Source: DATJGR01 sp963787045
GTDB taxonomy: Bacteria > Pseudomonadota > Gammaproteobacteria > Pseudomonadales > Azotimanducaceae
Assembly: GCA_963787045.1 (NCBI GenBank)
Contig: CAWBBR010000036.1
Coordinates: forward strand, 248,001 to 312,000
Reading direction: 5' to 3'
Length of the DNA stretch: 64,000 nt
Shown here: positions 46,064 to 58,274 of the stretch, piece by piece
Position numbering within the stretch: position 1 is the first letter of the stretch
Layout of the letters: each line of letters starts with the position of its first letter
Made by a program: the position numbers and the translations under genes
Notes under the pieces: model-generated
What the model was told of the DNA's origin: nothing
The model's input: the letters and a program-made list of their open reading frames with translations, nothing else
Database searches by the model: none

Positions 46064-47329
46064 GTGTCCTACATCATCGATCGACGGCTGAACAGCCGGA
46101 ACAAGAACGCGGTGAACCGGCAACGGTTCATGCGCCGCTACAAGTCGCATATCCAGAAGGCGGTTCAGGAAGCGATCAAGCAGCGCAGCATCACCGACAT
46201 GGAGCGCGGCGAAGACGTTGCCATTCCCGCATCGGATGTCGACGAGCCGGCGTTCAGCCACGGCAGCGGCGGACGCCGTTCGATCGTGCATCCCGGCAAC
46301 AAGGAGTTCATCGCCGGCGATCGGGTGGCGCGTCCCTCCGGTGGTGGTGGTGGCGGCGGAAGCAGCGCATCGGATAGCGGCGAAGGCGACGACGACTTCG
46401 TCTTTCAACTGACGCAGGACGAATTTCTCGACGTGATGTTCGAGGATCTCGAACTGCCGAACCTGGTCAAACGACACCTCCGAGGGGCGGACAGCTACAA
46501 GCGCGTGCACGCCGGTTTCTCGCACGACGGCGTGCCCGCGAAGCTGAACGTGGTTCGCTCTCTGCGCGTCGCGAAGGCGCGGCGGATCGCGCTTACGGGC
46601 GGATCGCGGCATCGCGTTGCCGAACTCGAGGACGATCTGGTTCTGGCAGAAGGCACCGGCGACGAAGTCACCGCGCGCCGCATCAAGAACGAGCTGTCGG
46701 AGCTGCGCCGCCGCATCAAGCGCGTGCCGTTCCTCGATACGTACGACCTGCGCTACAACCTGCATCTGAAGCAACCGGTGCCCACGTCGAAGGCGGTGAT
46801 GTTCTGCCTCATGGACGTGTCCGGCTCGATGGACCAGCACATCAAGGAGCTGGCGAAGCGCTTCTATCTGTTGCTGTATCTGTTCCTCAAGCGCAACTAC
46901 GAACGCACCGAGATCGTTTTCATCCGGCACCACACCGTGGCGAAAGAAGTCGACGAGCAGGAGTTCTTCTATTCGCGCGAGACCGGCGGCACCGTCGTGT
47001 CGAGTGCCTTGAAGCTGATGGCTGAAGTCATCGCCGAGCGATACTCACCGAACGAGTGGAACATCTACGGCGCGCAAGCGTCCGATGGCGACAACTGGAA
47101 CGACGATTCACCGTTGTGCGTCGACGTGCTGAAGAAAGGCATCCTGCCGCACGTGCAGTACTTCTCGTACGTCGAGATCACGCGCCGCGACCCACAGGCC
47201 TTGTGGAACGAGTATCAGAAGCTGGCCGACTCGATGCCCGATCGCTTCGCGCAGCGGCGGATTTCCGAGGTGGCCGACATCTATCCGGTGTTCAGGGATC
47301 TGTTCCAGAAGAAGGTGGCGGCAGCATGA
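46064..47329 (+). CDS. yeaH: YeaH/DUF444 protein with von Willebrand A-like fold
   Basis: 421 residues. GTG 46064 starts SYIIDRRLNSRNKNAVNRQR and has AGGAG ten bases before it. A Gly-rich linker (SGGGGGGGSSASDSGEG, about 88-105) separates a basic N terminus from the vWA-like domain, whose metal-ion site is MDVSGSMDQHIKEL (about 250). The stop overlaps spoVR (ATGA). Confidence 0.95.
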   Translation: MSYIIDRRLNSRNKNAVNRQRFMRRYKSHIQKAVQEAIKQRSITDMERGEDVAIPASDVDEPAFSHGSGGRRSIVHPGNKEFIAGDRVARPSGGGGGGGSSASDSGEGDDDFVFQLTQDEFLDVMFEDLELPNLVKRHLRGADSYKRVHAGFSHDGVPAKLNVVRSLRVAKARRIALTGGSRHRVAELEDDLVLAEGTGDEVTARRIKNELSELRRRIKRVPFLDTYDLRYNLHLKQPVPTSKAVMFCLMDVSGSMDQHIKELAKRFYLLLYLFLKRNYERTEIVFIRHHTVAKEVDEQEFFYSRETGGTVVSSALKLMAEVIAERYSPNEWNIYGAQASDGDNWNDDSPLCVDVLKKGILPHVQYFSYVEITRRDPQALWNEYQKLADSMPDRFAQRRISEVADIYPVFRDLFQKKVAAA

Positions 47330-48838
47330 CCACGCGCACCGTCAAAGTGCCTGTACGCACCCCGATCTCCACCGGTTCCGAGTGGACGTTCGAGCTGATC
47401 CACCAGTACGACCAGGAGATCGCGCGGCTGGCGACGGAATTTCGCCTCGACACGTATCCGAACCAGATCGAGGTGATCCGCTCCGACCAGATGCTCGACG
47501 CGTACGCGTCAATCGGCATGCCGCTCGGCTATCACCACTGGTCGTTCGGAAAGCACTTCGTCGAATCGGAGCGCAGTTACCAGCGCGGCTACATGGGTCT
47601 CGCGTACGAGATCGTGATCAATTCGAATCCGTGCATCGCGTATCTCATGGAAGAGAACACGATGACGATGCAGGCGCTCGTCGTCGCACATGCGTGCTAC
47701 GGCCACAACTCGTTCTTCAAGAACAACTACCTGTATCGCACGTGGACCGACGCGACTTCGATCATCGATTACCTCGTATTCGCGAAGCAGTACTTGAGCC
47801 AATGCGAAGAGCGCCACGGCGTCGAAGAAGTAGAGAAGGTGCTCGACTCCTGCCACGCGCTGAGCAATCACGGCGTCGATCGCTACAAGCGGCCGCATCC
47901 GGTGTCGCCGGAGGAAGAGCGGCGTCGCCAGCGCGAACGCGCAGAGTACATACAACGCAACCTGAACGATCTGTGGCGCACCGTGCCGCGCGCGCGAGAG
48001 ATGAGCGAGCGCGACGACGAGCAGTTCCCGAAGGATCCGCAAGAGAATCTGTTGTACTTCATCGAGAAGAACGCGCCGCTGCTCGAACCGTGGCAACGCG
48101 AGATCGTGCGCATCGTCCGGAAGATCGCGCAGTACTTCTATCCGCAGCGCCAGACCCAGGTGATGAACGAAGGGTGGGCGACGTTCTGGCACTACACGCT
48201 GCTGAACGCGCTGTACGACGAAGGCAAGGTGACCGAAGCGTTCATGATGGAGTTCCTCACGTCGCACACCGGCGTCATCTATCAACCGAGTTACGACCAT
48301 CCGTACTATCGCGGCATCAATCCCTACGCACTCGGCTTACGCGATGTACACCGACCTGCGGCGGATCTGCGAACATCCGACGGACGAGGATCGCGAGTGG
48401 TTCCGCGACTTCGCCGGTGCGCCGTGGCTCGAAGTGCTCGACCACGCCATGCGCAATTTCAAGGACGAGAGCTTCATCCTGCAGTTCCTGTCGCCGAAAG
48501 TGATGCGCGACCTGCGCCTGTTCGGCGTCGTCGACGACGACGAAGAGTCGGAGCTCGAGATCGCCGCGATTCACGATGCGAGCGGCTATCGTCGCGTCCG
48601 CGAGTTGCTGGCGAGTCAGTACAACCTGAGCGAGCGCGAACCCAACATCCAGATCGTGGCGGCCGACATCCGTGGCGATCGCAGCCTCACGCTGAGACAC
48701 ACGCAGCACCAACGTCGCACGCTGAACGGCGGCACCGACGAAGTGTTGAAGCACATGCACCGGCTTTGGGGCTTCCCGGTTCATCTCGAGTCCGTTGCGA
48801 ACGATCAGGTCGTCAACACGACGACGGTTCCCAGCTAG
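47326..48838 (+). CDS. spoVR: SpoVR-family protein, one frameshift
   Basis: About 503 residues after correcting one frame change near 48337 (extra A in CTTACGCG). The N-terminal domain with YPNQIEVIRSDQMLDAY, GYHHWSFGKHFVESE and NPCIAYLMEENTMTMQALV, and the later NEGWATFWHYTLLNALYD, are typical. The C-terminal half starts MYTDLRRICEHPTDEDREWF. SpoVR was named for spore cortex in Bacillus; here the prkA-yeaH-spoVR triad occurs in a non-sporulating lineage and is part of a general stress module of unknown mechanism. Confidence 0.93.
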
Positions 48839-48902
48839 CCTTCGTTGGCTTGCACGCGCGTTCGTGGTAACACAGCGCGCAATCTTCCGACGGCATCATT
48901 GA

Positions 48903-49994
48903 GTGGAAATCTATCTGGTCGGCGGCGCGGTCCGCGATGCGTTGCTCGGCTTACCTGTACGCGAGCGCGATTGGGTGGTCGTCGGAAGCACACCTGAGGA
49001 AATGCTGCGGCTCGGCTATCGGCAGGTGGGTCGCGATTTTCCGGTGTTTCTACATCCGCAGACGAACGAGGAGTACGCGCTCGCGCGGACCGAGCGGAAA
49101 GTCGGCCCTGGGCACACCGGCTTCGTTTGCCACGCCGGCCCCGACGTTACCCTGGAAGAAGACCTGCGGCGGCGCGATCTCACCGTGAACGCGATGGCGC
49201 AAAAAACGGACGACGGCACCCTGACCGATCCGTGGGGCGGATCCGTCGACCTGGCTGCGCGTCGGTTGCGGCACGTCTCGGAAGCGTTCGTAGAAGATCC
49301 GTTGCGCGTGTTCCGCGTGGCTCGATTTGCCGCGCAGCTGGGCGCATTCGGATTCAGCGTCGAGCCCGCGACTCTGCAGCTGATGACGGACATGTGCCGA
49401 AACGACGTGGTGGCCGAACTCGCACCCGAGCGAGTCTGGCAGGAAGTGAACAAAGCGCTCGCAACCGTGTCGCCGGGTACGTTCTTCGAAGTGCTGACCA
49501 GCTGCGACGGAACGGCGCGCTGGTTTGCCGAACTCGGAGCGGTGCGCGGGCTTGCTGAGTTCACGAACGAACGGGCGCGCAGGTTGACGGACCCGCTCGA
49601 CCGTTTCGGCGCGCTCGGCTGGTTGCTGGAAGAGAGCGCCATCGTGGCGCTCTCGGATCGCCTGCGGTCGCCGAACGAGCACCGCCGCATTGCCCTCGAC
49701 GTCGCACGACACGGCCGAACGCTGGTCGGATGGCGCACGGTCGACGGCGAGACGTTGCTCGATGCAATGAAGGCAGCGGGTGCGGTACGCCAGCCGGAGT
49801 GGTTCTCGCGGGTGGCGTCGGTCGTGGCGGAATGCGCCTCAGTGGATCTGTCGGCGCTCGTTGCGACGGCGCAGCGTGTGGCCGCCGTTTCGTCCGAAGT
49901 ATTTCGAAAGAACGGATTGGAAGGCCGGGATCTCGGCAAAGCCATCGACGTCGCGCGAGTCGACGTGATCCGGGCGGCGCAGGCGGCTAGTTAG
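48903..49994 (+). CDS. cca: CCA-adding tRNA nucleotidyltransferase
   Basis: Builds or repairs the 3'-CCA of tRNAs. 363 residues from a GTG start. Class II nucleotidyltransferase motifs: IYLVGGAVRDALLGL, ERDWVVVGST (the catalytic acidic pair), RRRDLTVNAMAQ, DPLRVFRVARFAAQLG. It is shorter than E. coli Cca (412) and I do not see an HD phosphohydrolase domain. Its end overlaps folB by 8 bases, tail to tail. Confidence 0.95.
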   Translation: MEIYLVGGAVRDALLGLPVRERDWVVVGSTPEEMLRLGYRQVGRDFPVFLHPQTNEEYALARTERKVGPGHTGFVCHAGPDVTLEEDLRRRDLTVNAMAQKTDDGTLTDPWGGSVDLAARRLRHVSEAFVEDPLRVFRVARFAAQLGAFGFSVEPATLQLMTDMCRNDVVAELAPERVWQEVNKALATVSPGTFFEVLTSCDGTARWFAELGAVRGLAEFTNERARRLTDPLDRFGALGWLLEESAIVALSDRLRSPNEHRRIALDVARHGRTLVGWRTVDGETLLDAMKAAGAVRQPEWFSRVASVVAECASVDLSALVATAQRVAAVSSEVFRKNGLEGRDLGKAIDVARVDVIRAAQAAS

Positions 49995-50343
49995 GGCGAG
50001 CCCGCTCGATCTCGATGCTGGTATCGCGTGCGCCGGGTACGGCGCCGGGTTTGTGCACGCAGACTTTCAGCCGCGACACGGGAAACGAGTCGAGCACTCG
50101 TTGCGCGATGCGCTCTGCGAGCGTTTCGATCAGCCGAAACGTGGATGCGCGAACGAAGTCGGCGACGTCGCGGGCGATGATGCCGTAGTCCACGGCATCG
50201 GCAATGGCATCGGAACGCGCCGCACGCGTTGCGTCGATCTCGAGTTCGAGGTCGATGGAGAGCCGCTGCAGCACCTGCTGCTCCCACGCGCGGATGCCGA
50301 TCTTTGTCGACACTTCGAGACCGGTGATCCGAAGCTTATCCAT
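49987..50343 (-). CDS. folB: Dihydroneopterin aldolase
   Basis: Cleaves dihydroneopterin in folate synthesis. 118 residues from ATG 50343. ITGLEVSTKIGIRAWEQQVLQ, ADAVDYGIIARDVADFV, FRLIETLAERIAQRVL and the catalytic-Lys region VCVHKPGAVPG match. The ATG overlaps the tsaD end by 8 bases. Confidence 0.95.
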   Translation of the reverse strand: MDKLRITGLEVSTKIGIRAWEQQVLQRLSIDLELEIDATRAARSDAIADAVDYGIIARDVADFVRASTFRLIETLAERIAQRVLDSFPVSRLKVCVHKPGAVPGARDTSIEIERARPN

Positions 50344-51361
50344 CGAGACGCCTATCGACCGCGGCCAACTCGTCGAGCGGCCAGCGCGCCCGGGTTTCGA
50401 TCTCGAGCGCCGAGTGTTGACCGGCGGCGAGGCGCAGATAGCCGGCGAACGCCACCATGGCGCCGTTGTCGGTGCACAGCGCCGCGGGCGCGTAGTAGAC
50501 CTTGCCGGGGAGGCGTTCACCCAGCGCCGCGCGCAAGCGCGTGTTCGCCGCAACGCCGCCCGCCATCACCAACCGACTGAGTCCGGTCTGTTCGAGTGCG
50601 CGACTACATTTGATCAGCAGCGTGTCGACGACCGCGTCTTCGAACGCGCGCGCCACGTCGGCTTTGTCCTGATCGGTCGCCTGGCCAAGTCGCTGCAGCG
50701 TATTCAGGGTGAAGGTCTTCAAACCGCTGAAGCTGAAATCGAGGCCGGGCCGGTCGGTCATCGGTCGCGGAAAACGGAACCGCGATGGGTCCCCGCGCTC
50801 CGCCAGTCGCGCCACTGCTGGCCCGCCGGGGTAGCCGAGGCCGAGCATTTTCGCGGTTTTGTCGAATGCCTCACCGGCGGCGTCGTCGATCGATTCGCCG
50901 ACGATCTCGTATTGCCCGATGGCATCGACGCGGACGAGCTGGGTGTGGCCGCCCGACACCAGCAGCGCCACGAACGGAACATCCGGTTTCGGATCGGCCA
51001 GCAGCGGCGCGAGCAGGTGGGCTTCCATGTGATGAACGCCGATGGCGGGCACATCGAGGGCCCATGCGAGCGATCGACCGATCGCGGCGCCGACCATGAG
51101 CGCGCCGATCAAGCCGGGCCCGGCGGTGTAGGCGATGGCGTCGATGTCGCGCAACTCGAAGCCCGCGCGCGCCAGCATGTCCGTCAGCAACGGAACGGTT
51201 TTGCGAACGTGGTCACGCGACGCCAGCTCGGGCACCACCCCGCCGTATTCCGCGTGCATGGCGACCTGGCTGTACAGCGATTCGGCGATCAGCCCGCGGG
51301 CGCTGTCGTACAGCGCAACACCGGTCTCGTCGCAGGACGTCTCGATACCCAACACACGCAT
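50336..51361 (-). CDS. tsaD: tRNA threonylcarbamoyladenosine synthase subunit TsaD
   Basis: Transfers threonylcarbamoyl to A37 of ANN-decoding tRNAs. 341 residues from ATG 51361. MRVLGIETSCDETGVALYD, the metal-binding HHMEAH, VALLVSGGHTQLVRV, DFSFSGLKTF and VVAGGVAANTRLR-type (MAGGVAANTRLRAAL) motifs. It is divergent from rpsU. Confidence 0.96.
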   Translation of the reverse strand: MRVLGIETSCDETGVALYDSARGLIAESLYSQVAMHAEYGGVVPELASRDHVRKTVPLLTDMLARAGFELRDIDAIAYTAGPGLIGALMVGAAIGRSLAWALDVPAIGVHHMEAHLLAPLLADPKPDVPFVALLVSGGHTQLVRVDAIGQYEIVGESIDDAAGEAFDKTAKMLGLGYPGGPAVARLAERGDPSRFRFPRPMTDRPGLDFSFSGLKTFTLNTLQRLGQATDQDKADVARAFEDAVVDTLLIKCSRALEQTGLSRLVMAGGVAANTRLRAALGERLPGKVYYAPAALCTDNGAMVAFAGYLRLAAGQHSALEIETRARWPLDELAAVDRRLDG

Positions 51362-51416
51362 AGGGCGGCGATGGTAGCACCCGTTCACGGCTCGATCCGA
51401 CAAACGTGCCCGCGCT

Positions 51417-51445
51417 TTGCGTCCATCCCGGTAACTGAGTAGAAT
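51417..51445 (+). promoter_or_regulatory. Probable sigma70 promoter of rpsU-yqeY-dnaG-rpoD
   Basis: TTGCGT (51417-51422), a 17-base spacer and TAGAAT (51440-51445), in the gap between tsaD and rpsU. Four of six -35 and five of six -10 bases match the consensus. The expected start near 51452 leaves a leader of about 50 bases before rpsU. Confidence 0.65.
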
Positions 51446-51502
51446 CCGCGTCCCTTTGTGTCGACCACCATTGATCGATCAGGATTTGGAGGACGAGTTC
51501 GG

Positions 51503-51718
51503 GTGCCATCAGTCAAAGTAAGAGAGAACGAACCTTTCGACGTCGCGCTGCGACGTTTCAAGCGGTCCTGCGAGAAAGCAGGCATTCTGTCCGAAGTACG
51601 TCGCCGCGAGTTCTACGAAAAGCCGACGTCGGTCCGTAAGCGCAAGGCCGCCGCAGCGGTCAAACGCCATCAGAAAAAGCTGCAACGCGAATCCCGGCGC
51701 TTCGAGCGCAGTTTCTAA
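51503..51718 (+). CDS. rpsU: 30S ribosomal protein S21
   Basis: 71 residues, exact family length, from GTG 51503 with GGAGGA nine bases upstream. Reads VRENEPFDVALRRFKRSCEK and VRKRKAAAAVKRHQKKLQRE; strongly basic. First gene of the macromolecular-synthesis operon. Confidence 0.98.
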   Translation: MPSVKVRENEPFDVALRRFKRSCEKAGILSEVRRREFYEKPTSVRKRKAAAAVKRHQKKLQRESRRFERSF

Positions 51719-51732
51719 GCCTGCTCAAGTCC

Positions 51733-52185
51733 ATGTCCGATCTTCGCGGACGGATTGCAGAGGCAACCAAGGACGCCATGAAAGCCCGGGACAAGTCCCG
51801 GGTCGCCGTGCTGCGCCTGATCGGATCCGAAATCAAGCGGATCGAAGTCGACGAGCGGCGCGAACTTCCCGACGCGGACGTCCTGGCAGTACTCAACCGC
51901 ATGCTGAAGCAACGCAATGATTCGGAATCGCAGTTCCGCGCGGCGGGCCGAGTCGACCTCGCCGACCAGGAAGCGTTCGAAATCGGACTGATCCGCGAGT
52001 TCATGCCCGAAGCGCTCGGCGAAGCGCAGATCGATGCCGCCATTCGCGACGCGATCGCGGCTTCGGGTGCGACGTCGATGCGGGACATGGGCAAGGTCAT
52101 GAGCGCGCTCCGCGATGCATTGCAGGGTCGCGCCGACATGGCGGTCGTCAGCGCGCGCGTGAAGGCGCTGCTCGCCGCCTCTTAA
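51733..52185 (+). CDS. GatB/YqeY-domain protein
   Basis: 150 residues, all-helical, with AMKARDKSRVAVLRLIGSEI, QRNDSESQFRAAGRVDLADQ and IREFMPEALGEAQIDAAIRD. The domain occurs at the C terminus of GatB, where it contacts tRNA, but the standalone protein has no settled function. Located between rpsU and dnaG, a common insertion in this operon outside the enterics. Confidence 0.93.
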   Translation: MSDLRGRIAEATKDAMKARDKSRVAVLRLIGSEIKRIEVDERRELPDADVLAVLNRMLKQRNDSESQFRAAGRVDLADQEAFEIGLIREFMPEALGEAQIDAAIRDAIAASGATSMRDMGKVMSALRDALQGRADMAVVSARVKALLAAS

Positions 52186-52255
52186 TCTGGCTTCGGTTTC
52201 GGTCGACCGATTCGCTCATCTGGGAACGAATCGAACGCGAGAGATACACTGCCGC

Positions 52256-53980
52256 ATGGCCGGCCGGATTCCCCAATCGTTCATCAACGATCTGCTGACG
52301 CGGATCGACATCGTCGACGTGATCGACGCGCGCGTGACGCTGCGCAAGACCGGCCGCAACTTTCAGGCGCTGTGTCCGTTTCACGACGAGAAGACCGCCT
52401 CGTTCAGCGTCAATCCGGAAAAGCAGTTCTATTACTGCTTCGGTTGTGGTGCGACCGGCACGGCGCTGACGTTCCTGATGGAACACGACCGGCTGGAGTT
52501 CGTGGCTGCGGTCGAGACGCTCGCTTCGATCGCCGGCGTCGAGGTTCCCCGCGAGCGCGGCGCGCGTACCGACGACGAACTGCACGGCCGCTTATTGAAA
52601 ACGCTCGAGGAGGCGGACAAGTACTTTCGCAAGATGCTGCGCAGCCACCCGGAGGCACCGCGGGTCGTCGATTACCTGAAGTCGCGGGGTCTCACCGGCG
52701 TGATCGCGCGCGATTTCGGCATCGGCTTTGCGCCGCCGGGATGGGACGGGTTGAAGACCGCGCTTGCGTCGTTCGGTGATGCCGATCTCGTCGCGGCCGG
52801 GTTGCTCGTGAAGAACGAACAGGGTCGGACGTACGACCGCTTCCGCGACCGGGTGACCTTTCCCATCCGCAGCACGCGCGGCCGGGTCATCGGGTTCGGC
52901 GGACGCGTGCTCGGCAACGAACAGCCGAAGTACCTGAATTCGCCCGAGACCGAAGTGTTCCATAAGGGTAGGGAGCTCTACGGTTTGTACGAAGCGCGGA
53001 TGGCGCTTCGGAGAATCGAGCGATTGCTGGTGGTGGAGGGTTACATGGACGTCGTCGCGCTTGCGCAGGCGGGAATTCCGAACGCGGTGGCAACGCTCGG
53101 CACCGCGAGCGGCGTTGCGCACTTCGAAAAGCTGTTCCGGGCGGCGCCCGAGGTGGTCTGCTGCTTCGATGGCGACAACGCCGGACGCGAGGCGGCGTGG
53201 AAGGCGCTGACGGTTGCGCTGCCGACCCTCACTGCAGGGCATCAGTTGTCGTTCATGTTCCTGCCCGACGGAGAAGACCCCGACTCGCTGGTGCGAAAAG
53301 AGGGTAAAGCGCGTTTTCTGGAACGGATGGGCGGCGCGATCAGCGCGGCCGAATACCTGTTTCAGGGGCTCGGCCGTGGACTCGATCTGAACACGCTCGA
53401 CGGGCAGGCGCGTCTCGCGGATCTGGCGTTGCCGTATATCCGAACCATTCCAGATGGTGTGTTGCGGGAACTGACGATGGAGCGCCTTGCAACGATCGCA
53501 AAAACGTCCCCCGACGCGCTGAATCGCGGCGCCAAGCTCTCGCGGACGGCCCCGGGTCGCAGGCCGACGCCCGAAGGTCGGGGAACTTCCCGGCTGAGTG
53601 AGCGACTGCTCACGATTCTGCTCAAGCACCCCGAGTTTCTGGCCAATCTCGACGATCACCGCCGAGCCCGCCTCATAGGTATAGGGGATACGTTGTTGGG
53701 GAGAGTCGTGCGCTACCTCGCCGAGCAACCCGACGCGGATCTCGCCTCGCTGCTGGGGTACTGGGCAGGGCAGGAGGGTCACGAGACCCTCGTGGAACTC
53801 GCCGACAGACCGTTGGTCTTGAAAGATGAAGCCCTGGGGGGCGAGTTCGACGATGCCGTCACGCAGTGTTTGACCGCCGTCGAACGCGCCAATCGCCGGG
53901 TGTTTCTCGAAGTGTTGAAGGAGGAAGGTTCGGCCGAAGCGCTGGCACAGTATTGGCGGCTGAAACAGAAAGCTGACTAA
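52256..53980 (+). CDS. dnaG: DNA primase
   Basis: Makes RNA primers at the replication fork. 574 residues. CHC2 zinc-binding domain LCPFHDEKTASFSV to YYCFGCGATG (about 38-65), the RNA-polymerase domain RFRDRVTFPIRSTRGRVIGF, TOPRIM VVEGYMDVVALAQAG and CCFDGDNAGREAAWKA (DxD), and a short C-terminal DnaB-binding helical domain. Confidence 0.97.
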   Translation: MAGRIPQSFINDLLTRIDIVDVIDARVTLRKTGRNFQALCPFHDEKTASFSVNPEKQFYYCFGCGATGTALTFLMEHDRLEFVAAVETLASIAGVEVPRERGARTDDELHGRLLKTLEEADKYFRKMLRSHPEAPRVVDYLKSRGLTGVIARDFGIGFAPPGWDGLKTALASFGDADLVAAGLLVKNEQGRTYDRFRDRVTFPIRSTRGRVIGFGGRVLGNEQPKYLNSPETEVFHKGRELYGLYEARMALRRIERLLVVEGYMDVVALAQAGIPNAVATLGTASGVAHFEKLFRAAPEVVCCFDGDNAGREAAWKALTVALPTLTAGHQLSFMFLPDGEDPDSLVRKEGKARFLERMGGAISAAEYLFQGLGRGLDLNTLDGQARLADLALPYIRTIPDGVLRELTMERLATIAKTSPDALNRGAKLSRTAPGRRPTPEGRGTSRLSERLLTILLKHPEFLANLDDHRRARLIGIGDTLLGRVVRYLAEQPDADLASLLGYWAGQEGHETLVELADRPLVLKDEALGGEFDDAVTQCLTAVERANRRVFLEVLKEEGSAEALAQYWRLKQKAD

Positions 53981-54097
53981 GCTTGAAGTCGTTCGCGAGG
54001 AGCTTGTTTCCGGCTAGTTGCGCCCCATCAATGCGGATATACTGCCCCGTTTTTTCGCGGCGGCGCGTTCGCGCAATCGTTCAATAGCAGAGGTCCC

Positions 54098-55909
<1,812 letters not shown>

Positions 55910-55963
55910 TCTGTCGAGTCGCACACCGTTGGCGCCAAGGACGGCGCCGACGCGATTTGTTCA

Positions 55964-56040
55964 GGGCCCATAGCTCAGTTGGTTAGAGCAGTCGACTCAT
56001 AATCGATTGGTCCCAGGTTCGAGCCCTGGTGGGCCCACCA
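55964..56040 (+). tRNA. tRNA with CAU anticodon, probably tRNA-Ile2
   Basis: 77 bases folding into a cloverleaf: GGGCCCA/TGGGCCC acceptor stem, D arm GCTCAGTTGGTTAGAGC, anticodon loop CTCATAA with CAT at 55998-56000, TTCGAGC T-loop, and encoded CCA. CAU can be elongator Met or Ile2 (lysidine-modified). The variable-loop region TTGGTC resembles E. coli ileX rather than metT, and an Ile tRNA follows rpoD in Pseudomonas. Confidence 0.88.
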
Positions 56041-56065
56041 CACCAGCCTTCGTTGGGACGCCGCG

Positions 56066-57302
56066 ATGGGACTCACGACAGCCCAGGATGCGACAACGAT
56101 CGACCGCGTCGTCGCGTTGCTCACCGGACTCTCGCTGATCTGCGTGTTCCTGTTGCCGTCGCAAAGCGGTGCGAGCTTCCCGACGTATCTTGTCGCGCTG
56201 TTGGTGCTGTTTGGTGACAGCAGTCGTTGGCGCGAGTTCTTCGCCGCGCGGGCGCTGCCGCTGCTGTTGCTCGCATTGCTGCGTCTATTTCTCGTCGTCG
56301 GTGTGGTGGTCACAGGCGGTCTCGCCCCGCGCTGCGTTCTCGATCTACTCGCGCTGCGTGCTGATGTTCGCGTTCGTGGTTGCGTTGGCGACCTCCATCT
56401 GCCGGGTTCCGGAGATGACCGATTGGCTAACGCGATCGCTGGCCATCGCCGCCGCCGTCGCCGCCGGCGCCGCGCTGGTCGATCAACGACTGCATCCAAC
56501 GTGGGATGGGCGCCTCGTCGGGCTCGGTCAGCTGCGCAACAGCGTCGTGGCCGGATTCGCGTTCAACGCCGGACTGATGTTTGCGGCCAGCGCTGTGTCG
56601 ACCGGCGGAACTGCGTGGCGGGCGATCGGAATTGTGTGTGTCGCACTGACGGCCACGGCGGTTTGCGCCACGGGCTCCCGCTCGGCTTATCTGAGTGGCG
56701 CGATCGGGCTTTGGACGCTGCTGTGGACCTGGCGCGGGTCGGCGGCACGCCCTTTGGTGTGGTTTGCGGTTCCGGCCGGGGGCGTTGCCCTCGTACTGGC
56801 GACGCTGATGCTGCAGCCGACCTGGATCGAAACGCTGTTCCCACGCGGAGACAGTTTCCGCCTGGAGATCTGGGGTGCCGAATGGCAGCGACTGATCGAA
56901 AACGGACCCTGGTTCGGCCTGGGTGTGCTGGTCCCGGACGATGTCGTTCTGCAGGGTGAGGTGTTCGTGCATCCGCATAGCCTGTATTTGGCGAGCGCAT
57001 TACAGGGCGGGCTGGTTGGCCTGTTACTCTTGCTAGGTGTGCTGTTCTACACGGGATTGAACCTGTATCGTGCGCGCCGCCAGGACGGGGCACCTCTGGG
57101 CCTCGCGTTGCTGGCCACGGGGATGACCGCATACCTGCTCGACGGCTGGGAGCTGATCGACAAGGTGAGCGTCAGCTGGTTGCTGTTATGGACGCCCGTC
57201 GCGATTGCGGTTGGGGTGAGATCAAGAATGCAGAATCAACACCGGATCCCGGGCACCGGCCCGATACAACGCTCGATCGATCCGATCGAGGCGCAGCTGT
57301 GA
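56066..57302 (+). CDS. O-antigen polymerase/ligase-like membrane protein, one frameshift
   Basis: About 412 residues with ten or so membrane helices. The N-terminal frame (VVALLTGLSLICVFLLPSQS) must change near 56283 to reach the frame that begins YFSSSVWWSQAVSPRAAFSI, a typical Wzy/WaaL region. The large periplasmic loop has RNSVVAGFAFNAGLM, ATGSRSAYLSGAIGL and HPHSLYLASALQGGLVG (His of ligases). The sequence does not separate a Wzy polymerase from a WaaL ligase. Starts 25 bases after the tRNA; stop overlaps the next gene. Confidence 0.8.
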
Positions 57303-58274
57303 CGATCGCGGGATCAGTTGCCGTCGTCGTCGTGAATTTCAACGGCGCGGCTTATCTGCGTCGATGCCTGAGCTCGATCGAAGCGCAAACGCACCGTCCC
57401 GATCATGTGATCGTCGTGGACAACGCGAGTGCCGATGAATCGCTGCGCGACGCACAGTCGCAGTTCCCCGGGTTCCGATACATCGCCAACGTCGCGAACG
57501 TCGGATTCGCTGCCGCCAACAATCAGGCGTTCGATCTGTGTTCGAGCCTCGAGGTCGAATACGTGGCGTTGTTGAATCCCGACGCGTTCGCGGCACCGGA
57601 CTGGCTCGCGCAGCTGTTGGACGCGGCGGGCCGGGGCAACGGTTACGCGTCGTGGGCTTCGTGCCTGTTGCGAGCCGACGCACCGACGGAGGTCGACGGA
57701 CTCGGCGATGCTTACCACATCTGTGGCTCCGCCTGGCGCCGCCGCCACGGGCAGTCGCTCGATCGGGCATGGCTCGTGGATCGCGACGTGTTCTGTGCGT
57801 GCGCCGCCGCGGCGCTGTATCGGCTCGATGCGGTCCGTAGTGTCGGTGGGTTCGACAGCGACTTGTTCTGCTACATGGAAGACGTGGACCTCGGATTTCG
57901 ATTGCGCCTGATGGGTCACTCCTGTCGTCTCGTGGCGTCGGCTAGTGGCGGAGCACGTCGGCTCGGGAATCACCGGCTATCGCTCGGGAGCGGCCACCTA
58001 TTACGGTCAGCGCAATCTCGTGTGGGTGTTCGCGAAAAACATGCCGACGGCACTGATCTGGACGTTGCTGCCGCTGCACCTGGCCATGAACGCGATGATG
58101 ATCGTGGTGTGTGCACTTCGAGGTCAGCTCTCGGTCGTTGCTCGCGCCAAGCTCGACGCGTTGAAAGGACTCAGGGGCGTGCCAGCCAAGCGACGCGCCA
58201 TCCAGAATGGTGCGATCGCGCCAACGGGGGCAATCTGGCGCGCGCTCAGCAAGTCACTGGTTCCGGGGAACTGA
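57299..58274 (+). CDS. Family 2 glycosyltransferase, one frameshift
   Basis: About 325 residues, GTG start overlapping the polymerase stop. GT-A fold: VAVVVVNFNGAAYLRRCLSS, VVDNASADESL, the DxD-like region LLNPDAFAAPDWL and the acceptor-side CYMEDVDLGFRLRLMGH. The frame changes near 57945; the tail then reads GITGYRSGAATYYGQRNLVW. Likely rhamnosyl- or similar transferase building a surface glycan; sugar not determined. Confidence 0.82.

Noticed and set aside
55964..56040. Elongator tRNA-Met
   Set aside because: Anticodon fits, but the variable-loop region and the position after rpoD fit tRNA-Ile2 better; identity not proven.
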